64,000 bases of DNA from Ancistrus triradiatus (Eukaryota > Chordata > Actinopteri > Siluriformes > Loricariidae), in the NCBI GenBank assembly GCA_025084515.1, contig JAJAGP010000281.1, positions 300,596 to 364,595 of the forward strand. The letters run 5' to 3'. Positions 55,350 through 64,000 of this stretch are shown in pieces. Made by a program: the position numbers and the translations under genes. How positions within the stretch are numbered: the first letter of the stretch is position 1; the number at the start of each line of letters is the position of its first letter. Under the pieces are notes generated by a model. It was given only the letters and a program-made list of their open reading frames with translations. It was not told the DNA's origin and did no database searches.

Positions 55350-57429
55350 ACTTGAAATTTAATACACCTACAGAGATCAATCATCTTGAGTGTGTAAATG
55401 ACCAATTAGAATGTGTGCTTCGCTCAACCCCGGACACGACTGCTCCTGCTAGGGTCAAACGTATTAGGGAAAAAAGGCTAGCACCATGGTATAATGATCA
55501 CACCCGTACCTTAAAGCAAAGAACACGGCATCTAGAGCGCAAGTGGAGACATAGTAAATTGGAGGTGCTTAAGATTGCTTGGAGGGACAGCATGGCAGAG
55601 TATAAGCATGCCCTCACTAAAGCTAAGGCTGCATACACCTCTTAAATCATAGAGAAAAATAAGAATAATCCAAGATTTCTCTTTAATACAGTCTCCAAAT
55701 TACCAAAAAAAACCACAGAAAGTGATTCTCACGTTCTGTGTAATTTTAACAGTAATGATTTCATGACTTTCTTTAATAATAAGATAGAAAACATTAGGCA
55801 TAAAACTCAATGCTCATCACATCACCAAACTATTCAGCCACCTTCCAGATGCAGCACTAGTGAAGACATCAGTTTAATAATCTTTTACCCCAATTACTAA
55901 TACTGAACTATCCGCACTGATCAGCTCGTCTAAGTCATCAACATGTTTATTAGATCCAATTCCTACACGTTCACTCAAACAAGTATTACCCAGTGTTATA
56001 GAGCCAGTGTTAGTTATTTTAAATTCATCCCTTACCTTTGGTTATGTGCCCAAATCCTTTAAGTGTGCCGTTATCAAACCACTGATTAAAAAAAGCCAAT
56101 CCTGACCCTTGTGTGATATCTAATTCTAGACCAATTTCAAATCTACCATTTCTGTAAAAGATCTTAGAAAAAGCCGTCTATTAGCAGCTCTGCAGTTACC
56201 TCCAAAGGAAGGAAATTTATGAAACATTTCAGTCTGGCATCATAGTACTGAAACAGCATTAATTAGGGTACTAAATGACTTGTTAATGTCCTCAGATAAG
56301 GGATGTTTTTAATTTCTTGTTCTGTTAGATTTAAGTGCAGCATTTGACACTATAGATCATGATGTTTTACTAAATAGACTAGAAAATACTGTAGGTATTA
56401 AGGGATCAGCACTTTCTTGGTTTAAATCCTACTTAACTGACCGGTACCAGTTCATATAAATAATCTAAGGTCTAAGCTCTCAAAAGTGAAGTATGGCATG
56501 CCTCAGGGGTCAGTGCTTGGCCCGCTTTTATTCTCTCTGTACATGCTGCCACTAGACTCAGTTATTCGTAAACATGGCATTAGTTTCCACTGCTATGCAG
56601 ATGATACACAGCTGTACATATCAGCCAAACCTAATGACAGCCTTACAATCAACAAAATTGAGGACTGTGTAAAGGAAATAAAAGATTGGATGTTATTTAA
56701 TTTTCTCTTACTTAACTCAGATAAAACTGAGGTTCTATTAGTGGGACCCAAGGCTATGAGAGACAGGTTGGCTACATCTATCCTAAATCTAGGTGGCTCT
56801 CCAGTATTGCTCAGTCCGTCTGTAAAAAACTTAGGGGTCACATTTGATTCAGATCTCTCCTTTGATGCGCACATTAGCAGCATCACTCGAATTGCTATTT
56901 TTCAATTATGTAATATCGCTAAACTTAGAAATATCCTCTCTTTTAATGATGCAGAGAAACTTGTTCATGCGTTTATAACCTCAAGGTTGGATTACTGTTA
57001 CTTACTGGATGCTCAAGTAAATCTATAAATAAACTTCAGTTAGTTCAAAATGCAGCTGCCTGGGTGCTAACTCGAACTAGAAAATTTGATCACATCACTA
57101 CTATTCTATCATCACTACACTGGTTACCAGTCAAATTCCGCATAGATTACAAAATACTTCTTATAACTTATAAAGCTCTACATGGCCTGGCCCCACATTA
57201 CCTGAGTGAACTCTTAGAGTTTTACAATCCAACTCGTCTACTTCATTCACAGCGTGCAGGACTTCTTTTAGTTCCTAGAATTAAAAAAGTCACAGCAGGG
57301 GGAAAGGCTTTCTCATACATGGCCCCCCAACTGTGGAATAAACTTCCCACTTTCGTTCAAGACTCAGACACTTTCCAAATTTTTAGGTCTAGGCTAAATA
57401 CATACTTATTTACACAGGCTTTTCTCTAG
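55350..57429 (+). pseudogene. L2 LINE reverse transcriptase, frameshifted
   Basis: Linker sequence (RVKRIREKRLAPWYNDHTRT, 55450-55510) leads to degraded fingers (55900-56250), LSAAFDTIDHDVLLNRLENT near 56330-56390, MPQGSVLGPLLFSLYMLPL at 56495, and HCYADDTQLYIS near 56592, which retains the catalytic aspartates. The thumb and C-terminal region continue at 57064-57429 (LHGLAPHYLSELLEFY). Stops near 55645, 55900, 56100, 56310 and 57028 disable it. Confidence 0.88.
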
Positions 57430-59369
57430 ATTTAGACCAGGATGCATGGCTTGGGTCACTGGGGCTGGAGTCTGGAGTCATGTCTGGCCTGCATGCCTTG
57501 TCCGTTAGCCGGGAGTGTCGAGTGGTCAGTCTGGCTGAACTGGGCTTCGGTCCTCGTGATCTTGACTCGTGCATCCTTGCCTTAGACTAAGGGCAGAGCT
57601 GGGGGTTCATAGTCAAAGAGTCTTATGGTGATCAGAAACATTGAGTTGCTGTCTTCTGCCTCCCGTGGGGTTGGCAATGTCTCATGTGATCCCTCTTGGC
57701 TGTGTTTTCTACCAGTTCTCCTCTTTCTAGCTATGCTGCTATAGCTAATGCTGCCAGGGTCTCATGCTACACATGGCATCAGTGATTGACATGGCAATCA
57801 GTGATTGTTAATAGACAACTGTGCTCTTAATCAATAACTAATTCCATTTTCATGTTTCTGTTTTCCTCTCCGAGCTGTGTTCCGGCAGTTTCCTCCGGGG
57901 CCCCAACCCCCCAACATGATGTTAACATCTGATGGGCTCCACTGTGCATAATTCACATTTTAATCGACCATGACTCCATGACTTTAGTTTTGCTCTTAGA
58001 GGTATCATCATACCGGGCCACTTAATGTCGATGTGCATACTCACATTCTATTCGAACTTGACTCCATGACTTTAGTTCGCTCTTAGATTGTTATCATACC
58101 ATACCCCGGCCACTTAATATGTCGATGTGCCATACTTCACATTCTATGCAAATCGAACTTTGACTCCATGACTTTTAGTTCGCTCTTAGATTTTATCATA
58201 AAAAACGCCGCCCAAGGAGGTTGGGGGTCCCTTTTTGAGTCTTGGTCCTCCCAAGGTTTCTTCTAGGAACTAGGGAGTTTTTCCTTGCCACTGTCGCCCT
58301 AGGCTCGCTCAATTTGGGATTGGACGTAGTTATTAGGAGATAATCTAAACTTGTAAAGTTGCTTTGAGACAATGCTCCATTGTAAAAAGCTCTATATAAA
58401 TAAATCTGACTTGACTTGACTTAAAAAAAAATCATCCCACGGCTGTCTGGCAGAAAAAAAAAGTATAGTCAGGGAAAAGGGAAGAAGCACAATGCCTAAC
58501 TTGAAGGTATTGTACTGAACAAATGTAAAGATGAAAAGTTAAAGTCAGCAGATAACTGGGCAAAAATACTGAAAGAACCATTCCTATACAAATCCTGAAA
58601 AGACTTAATGCCCCTTTCCCACCATATAGTAACAGCAGCAGCCTTCAAAGCTGGGAGAAATAAATGATTATTCAGTATAGGCATCTATGTAGAAGGCGAC
58701 CTAAACTTAAAATGACACCTGAACTGACACAAGATTTGAAGTGTGGAAAGAACCAATGGGTTATGTGTAAAATTGGAAAGCTTGAGTGGTAAGGGACAAG
58801 TAAGTAGCATGTGTGGAGCTGACAAAAAAAAAAGAATGTGTCTCTAGCCTACACCAAAGCAACCCTGCAGACTGAAGCCAACAAAGAGCCTTCTTAATAT
58901 GACATGACCAATAATAAAATAAAAAATTTGGTAGAGCCAGCCCCCCATCAATCTGAGTCTCTATAATACTGACTTGCTTACTCTGGGTACCTTCCCATCC
59001 CATAAAAAAGGTGATAAGTTGGTCCAGAGATTTAAATAACGTTTTAGGCACAAATAAGGGAATAGTTTGAAACAGGAAAAGGAATTTAGGCATTACATTC
59101 ATTTTTATGGTATTTATTCTAGCCAACAAAGACAGTGGAAGAGATTTGTAAGTCCAATTGAAGTCTATTAATCAAAGGGGAAAAATTGGTATGAATGAGT
59201 GAGGGTAAAGTAAGAGACACCTGAATCTCTAAATATTTAAACCCAGTTGGAAAACTTTTGAAAGGTATAACGGATTGATTAAGTGAAAGTGTGAGTGAGT
59301 TCACTGGATATCACTCACTTTTTTGCAAATTCACTTTAAAACCTGAAAACAAGTCAAAGTTCCTCAAAA

Positions 59370-60022
59370 GTGCCAAGACTGTGGGAAGGGAATTGGGTCA
59401 GTCACATACAGCAACAGGTTATCAGTGTATAACGATAACTTCAGTTCAAAGCTGAAGCGTGAAATACCATGGAAAGTTGATAGAGATTTTAACGCAACTG
59501 ACAGGGGTTCGATAGCTCGGGCTATCAATAAAGGAGACAAAAGACACCCCGTCTGGTCCCACGCGACAATGGAAAATAATCAGAACGAATGCAGTTTGTA
59601 TAAACTGGCTACAATTTAATCCACTATATAAATTTGTCCCCAAAACCAAATCTGTTAAAAACCGCAAACAGATAGTTCCACTCAACATGGTCAAATGCTT
59701 TCTCTGCATCCAGTGAAATAACAACTTCAAGAGCAGAAGGGGAATGTTTCGTTAAAATTGCATTTAAGAGTGTACGAACATTGAAGAAAATCTGACGCCC
59801 CTTAACAAAACCATTTTGATCCTGTGAAATTATATCTGGGAGAACATTCTCCAATCGCAACGGCAACACCTTAGCCAGAATTTTCACATCTACATTTAAG
59901 AGGGAGAGAGGCCTATATGAAGCGCAAGAAGTAGGGTTTCTATCCTTCTTCAAAAGAAGAAATATAGATGCTTCTGTCAAGGTTGGAGGCAGTGTGCCTG
60001 ATAACAGAGATTGATTATACAC
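59370..60022 (-). pseudogene. L1-like reverse transcriptase, active site altered
   Basis: The frame contains TLTEASIFLLLKKDRNPTSC, SYRPLSLLNVDVKILAKVLP, QNGFVKGRQIFFNVRTLL and VISLDAEKAFDHVEWNYLF; the AFD motif is intact. Farther on, near 59425-59440, the catalytic box reads LYTDNLLLYV where YADD is expected, so the second aspartate is replaced by asparagine. A frameshift near 59620 separates the two parts. Confidence 0.85.
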
Positions 60023-60325
60023 TGCTAAAAGTAGAGGGGCCAGCTTATCTCTAAATTTTTTTTTTATTCTACCGGGAATCCATCAGGATCCTGGTGCCTT
60101 ATGGGTTTGCATAGTATTAATAGCAACTATAATCTCATCCAATCTTAAGGATGAATCAAGATCCTCTGCAACTGTAGATTTCACCGTCGGAAATACCAAA
60201 TCGTTTAAAAACAGAGACATCTCAGACTCATCCAATGTAAACTCTGAATGATAAAGATCAGAGTAAAATGACTTACAAGTTGCATTAATAGACAGAGGGT
60301 CTGAAAAAGAGCACCCGTAGGGACC

Positions 60326-60676
60326 TTAATTAGAGGAATTGACTGAGATGCACTCTGTCTTTTTAACTGATGAGCCAAAAAGTCGAGACAGTTTATCACC
60401 GTGCTCGTAGTAATTACTACGAGCACGTAATAACAGCTGTTCTGCATCAGTAGTGGTCATAAGATCAAATTCAGCTTGCAAATCAAGTTGACGTTTTAGT
60501 AGAGCAGGAGTTGGATTAACAGAATTAAGCCTATCCAAGTCCTTGATTTTTGTCATTAAATCATGGACTTTGAATTTATGTGTTTTATTTATGTGTGCTG
60601 TATACGAAATAATTTGACCATGCAAGTAAGCTTTCAGAGATTCCCATAAAAGAGAAGGAGAGATAGTATCAGTCAT
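60326..60676 (-). pseudogene. L1-like ORF2 linker region
   Basis: MTDTISPSLLWESLKAYLHG begins a stretch typical of the segment between endonuclease and reverse transcriptase in fish L1-type ORF2 (WExxKAYLRGxIISYxAxxxK). It continues KLSRLFGSSVKKTECISVNS, interrupted before the reverse transcriptase. Confidence 0.75.
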
Positions 60677-61005
60677 ATTAATATCGATAAAATCATCGAT
60701 ACAGAATGAAAGAAATGTGTTAAATGAATCATCTGACAGTAGTAATGAGTTGAATCTTCAGGGTGGTGAGGTCGAAACATGATTTGAAAACTTTATATTT
60801 ACAGGCAATGATCTGAAATCACTATTGGATGGTAATTAGAGGAGGTAACTTTAGAAATAAAGGAGCAGTCGACAAAAAATAGTAAATGGGGGATAAATTC
60901 GGTGAGTATGAGAATAAAAGGAAAATTCCTGAGGCTGTGGATTATAAAATCTCAAGGGATCAATAATCCCGTTTCTGAGTGTTAACTCAGAAATTGACTG
61001 AGACA

Positions 61006-61440
61006 TTAAGGAGCAGGTATACTATATGGGAACCTGAACGATCCAAAATCGGATCCATAGTACAATTCAAATCTCCACCAATTATCAAACGGTGAGGGGA
61101 TAGAGTTGAATAACTTATGGGTAAATTTTGAATCATCAATGTTAGGAGTGTAAATATTAACCAACAATACAGGGGTGTTAAACAAAGTACCACGAATAAT
61201 CAAATATCTGCCATTCATGTCTGCAATCACATTGTCATGGATAAACTGAATCCCCTTTTTAATCAAGATGGCTACTCCTCTGGTTTTAGAATTAAAAGTT
61301 GAATGGAAAAAGTCACCAAACCAGGAGCATCTTAAACTAAAATGATCACTATTCCTAAAATGTGTTTCTTGCAGGAATATAACGTCAGCATGCAAACGTT
61401 TCAAATGAGCAAATACTTTTGAATGCTTGACCTTTAACAT
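61006..61440 (-). pseudogene. L1-like endonuclease
   Basis: The frame has SKVFAHLKRLHADVIFLQET, where QETH carries the catalytic glutamate, TRGVAILIKKGIQF, GRYLIIRGTLFNTPVLLVNI and YTPN, typical of L1-group endonucleases. The GGDLNCTMDPILDRS block (the GDFN equivalent) is in another frame at 61050-61100. A frame break near 61080 separates them. Confidence 0.85.
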
Positions 61441-61510
61441 TCCAACTCAAAAATTTCAGACAAGCCTCAGTATCCACACGACATGCATTGAAATCAGTCA
61501 TATCTGTTTT

Positions 61511-61690
61511 TTAGGTAGACAATAAGATAATACCGGCAAACTGAGGGAAAAAAAAAAAAAAAAAAAATATTTATAATAAAAAAAAATAATAATAATAAAA
61601 AACACCAAAAACACCACATCCCACACTTAGGCATACAGACACACACAAATCCACAAACCCACACACAAAATGTACACATACGTTTTTACA
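61511..61690. repeat. A-rich and CA-rich low-complexity tract
   Basis: An A run of about 18 (61550-61567), AATAATAA, then repeated CACAC words to 61670. No gene. Confidence 0.8.
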
Positions 61691-62391
61691 CATCCTTTTG
61701 GTTTTATTTATCCCCACGAGGAGAGTGACATAGCCCTACCAGAAGTCAGCTTTCGCTGCTTACATGTCAAGGTTCAGCTACAGTGGGGTTCAGGATCTGT
61801 GTTTGTTTCAGCCCTCATTGACTCTGGATCTGCCAGGAACTTCATCAACTGAGTTATCATGGATAGGTTCCAAATCCCTGTGAGAGAGACCAATGCACCT
61901 CTCATGCTTACTGCAGTAGATGGAAGGAGACTGGGAGATAAAGCGGTAAGGGAACACACCCATATGTTGCTGTTACGTACTGGTCTACTGCATGTGGAAA
62001 ATATCTCCCTTTACATGATTACTGCTCTCAAACGTGATATCATCCTGGGTTATCCCGGGCTTGTGAGACACCAACCCAGCATAGCCTGGGATCGTGGAGA
62101 GATCACTAGCTGGGAAAAGCTGTTTCTCTTCCTGTTTATGATTACCAGTCCGTGTTACCCAGGTGGAGAGTCCATCGCAGGGGGGTAGTTGTGAGATACC
62201 TGGCTGAGGTTTGACCTGGCTGAGGTTTTCTCCAAACAGAAAGCCAATGCGTTGCCTCCTCATCATCCAGGCGACTGCGCTATCAACCTGCTTCTGGGTT
62301 CCACTCCTCCTAGAAACAGTATCTACCCACTGTCCAGGGTAGAAACAGAGGCTCTGGAGGATTATGTTGAGGAAGCCCTGAAAGTGGGATA
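61690..62391 (+). mobile_element. Ty3/gypsy LTR retrotransposon pol, protease region
   Basis: The translation includes FVSALIDSGSARNFIN, the aspartic protease active-site motif with the usual DTG/DSG change, then LHVENISLYMITALKRDIIL and GYPGLVRHQPSIAWDRGEI. After frame breaks DLAEVFSKQKANALPPHHPGD and EDYVEEALKVGY follow, the lead-in to the reverse transcriptase. The element has stops and is interrupted at the TA of 62392 by a Tc1. LTRs and gag are not in the window. Confidence 0.82.
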
Positions 62392-62393
62392 TA

Positions 62394-63906
62394 CAGTGGG
62401 GCAAAAAGGTATTTAGTCAGCCACTGACTATGCAAGTTCTCCTACTTAGAAAGATAAGAGAGGTCTGTAATTTTCATCGTACACTTCAACTATGAGAGAC
62501 AAAATGAGAAAAAAAAAATCCAGGAAATCACATTGTAGGATTTTTAATTTGGTCACCCACAAACAAGTAAGATTTGTGGCTCTCACAGACCTGTAACTTC
62601 TTCTTTAAGAAGCTCTTCTGTCCTCCACTCGTTACCTGTATTAATGGCACCTGGTTGACCTCGTTATCTGTATAAAAGACACCTGTCTACATCCTCAAAC
62701 AGTCAGACTCCAAACTCAACCATGGCCAAGACCAAAGAACTGTTGAAGGACACCAGGAAGAAAATTGTAGTCCTACACCAGGCTGAGAAGAGTGAATTTA
62801 CAATAGGCAAGCAGGTTGGTGTGAATAAATCAACTGTGGGAGCAATTGTAAGACATACAAGACCATCGATAAACTCCCTTCATCTGGGGCTCCACGCAAG
62901 ATCTCATCCCGTGGGGTCAAACTGATCATGAGAACGGTGAGCAAAAATCCTAGAACTATACGGAGGGATCTGATGAATGACCTGCAGAGAGCTGGGACCA
63001 ACGTAACAAGACTCCCATCAGTAACACACTACGCCAAGAGAGACTCAGATACTGCAGTGCCAGGCGTGTCCCCCTGCTTAAGCCAGTACATGTCCAGGCC
63101 CATCTGAAGTTTGCCAGAGAGCATATGGATGATCCAGAAGAGGACTGGGAGAATATCATGTGGTCAGATGAAACTAAAATAGAACTTTTAGATAAAAACT
63201 CAACTGGAGAAAAAAGGATGCTGAGTCGAATCCCAAGAACACCATACCTACTGTGAAGCATGGGGGTGGAAACATCATGCTCTGGGGCTGTTTTTCTGCA
63301 GAGGGGACAGGACGACTGATCCGTGTTAAGGGAAGAATGAACGGGGTAATGTATTGTGAGATTTTAAGCTAAAACCTCCTTCCATTAGTGAAAGCATTGA
63401 AGATGGAACATGGCTGGGTCTTCCAGCATGACAATGATCCCAAACACACCGCTCGCGAATCGAAGGAGTAGCTCCTGGAGTGGCCTAGCCAGTCTCCAGA
63501 CCTCAACTCCGTAGAAAATGTGTGGAGGGAGTTGAAAGTCCGTGTTGCCTCAAAACATCACTGCTCTAGAGGAGATCTGCATTGAGGAATGGGCCAAAAT
63601 ACCAGCTACAGTTTGTGCAAACCTGGTGAAGACTTACAGGAAACATTTGACCTCTGTCATTGCCAACAAAGGTTATGTTACAAAGTATTGAGTTGAATCA
63701 AATTTCTTGACCAAATACTTATTTTCCACCATGATTTACAATTAAATTCTTTAAACATCCTTCAATGTGATTTCCTGGATTTTTTTTATCATTTTGTCTA
63801 TCATAATTGAAGTGTGCCTATGATGAAAATTACAGACCTCTCTCATTTTTCTAAGTAGGAGAACTTGCACAATCAGTGGCTGACTAAATACTCTTTTGCC
63901 CCACTG
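62394..63906 (+). mobile_element. Tc1-like transposon, family A copy 3, complete ends
   Basis: It starts CAGTGGGGCAAAAAGGTATT after TA (62392-62393) and ends with the complement CTTTTGCCCCACTG followed by TA: 1513 bp. Transposase begins at 62722 (MAKTKELLKDTRKKIVVLHQ). Catalytic positions are visible as WSDETKI (aspartate codon 63167), FQHDNDPKHTA (63430) and SPDLNSVENVW (glutamate codon 63514), but several indels break the frame. It inserted into the gypsy pol. Confidence 0.93.
62722..63690 (+). pseudogene. Tc1-like transposase (family A), frameshifted
   Basis: The first 45 codons (helix-turn-helix EFTIGKQVGVNKSTVGAIV) are open, then a small deletion shifts the frame at about 62853. Later pieces read KLIMRTVSKNPRTIRRDLMN, IMWSDETKIELLDKNS, the aspartate and glutamate boxes, and end near VANKGYVTKY. 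The DD34E triad is complete by position, so this is a recently lost gene rather than an ancient fragment. Confidence 0.85.
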
Positions 63907-63908
63907 TA

Positions 63909-64000
63909 TATGCCCATCGACTTCACCGACCGCAGCCAGCTTTTTCTTCGTGAAAAAGAAGGATGGAGGTCTGCAGCCCTGCATCAACTCTATCGATGTT
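63909..64000 (+). mobile_element. Ty3/gypsy reverse transcriptase start, continues past window
   Basis: The frame SPSTSPTAASFFFVKKKDGG, then LQPCINSIDV, matches the SPAGAGFFFVxKKDGGLRPCID region of gypsy reverse transcriptases. It directly continues the sequence broken off at 62391. Confidence 0.85.

Larger units (their letters stand above)
53940..58430 (+). mobile_element. L2 LINE, copy B, nearly full length
   Basis: Order: ORF1 with esterase-type domain (to 54392), endonuclease (54580-55250), reverse transcriptase (55640-57429) and a 1-kb 3' region ending in TTGAC repeats at 58424. The 5' end lacks the start of ORF1. It is inserted in the opposite orientation inside an L1-like LINE. The insertion point carries the palindrome GGTGTCCC/TTTA/GGGACACC at 53934-53953. 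Confidence 0.9.
58431..61510 (-). mobile_element. L1-like LINE ORF2 region (minus), 5' truncated
   Basis: Endonuclease is at 61006-61440, a linker at 60326-60676, reverse transcriptase at 59370-60022 and the thumb region at 58496-59129; the end is displaced to 53456-53939. The 5' end near 61510 is close to the start of ORF2 (FLSWNVKG near 61450) and joins an A-rich tract. All frames are broken. Confidence 0.85.

Noticed and set aside
61786..61800. TACAGTGGGGTTCAGG as a Tc1 family A end
   Set aside because: Only the first nine bases match the terminal repeat; the sequence continues as gypsy protease coding sequence.

Overview
The window is a repeat-dominated stretch of a vertebrate nuclear genome, almost certainly a teleost fish. 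Evidence for this is the mix of Tc1-like transposons, L2 and L1-like LINEs, an I/Nimb-type LINE with RNase H, Penelope-like elements with GIY-YIG endonuclease, PIF/Harbinger pieces and a Ty3/gypsy pol. There are also intron-containing host coding exons, AC/TG microsatellites and a 100-N scaffold gap. There is no prokaryotic gene organisation.

Host gene: three minus-strand exons (51136-51305, 50974-51055 and 31424-31466) encode consecutive parts of beta-ureidopropionase (UPB1), including the active-site region NICYGRHHP. Splice sites and reading phase agree across all three. The first two exons are 80 bp apart; the third lies 19.5 kb away. Earlier exons must lie to the right of the window. Later exons were not found and probably lie to the left.

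Layout. 0.2-4.1 kb: Tc1-like and Harbinger-like remnants and a Penelope end. 4.1-7.8 kb: L2 LINE (minus). 7.9-13.5 kb: Penelope-like pieces interrupted by a Tc1 whose transposase is replaced by about 3.3 kb of unrelated sequence that contains the gap. 13.5-16.5 kb: little recognised apart from a Harbinger fragment and one unassigned 145-codon ORF. 16.5-26.5 kb: an old plus-strand L2 split by a Tc1, an I/Nimb LINE and an inverted L2 tail. 26.7-31.3 kb: three Tc1-like elements of different families. 31.6-49.5 kb: a very large higher-order repeat built from 138-bp GC-rich units and AT-rich blocks, in two opposing arms (about 7.5 and 9.8 kb) around a 0.6-kb spacer, wholly inside the UPB1 intron. 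49.7-51.3 kb: SINE scrap, Tc1 remnant and UPB1 exons. 52.3-61.5 kb: L2 and L1-like LINEs, one L2 inserted inside the L1. 61.7-64 kb: Ty3/gypsy pol interrupted by a Tc1.

Apart from UPB1, every recognisable coding segment is a decayed transposable-element gene. The inverted higher-order repeat, with hairpins of the form AGTGTGTTGC / GCAACACACT at unit boundaries, is the least explained and most interesting structure. All similarity statements come from reading by eye; no database search was run.
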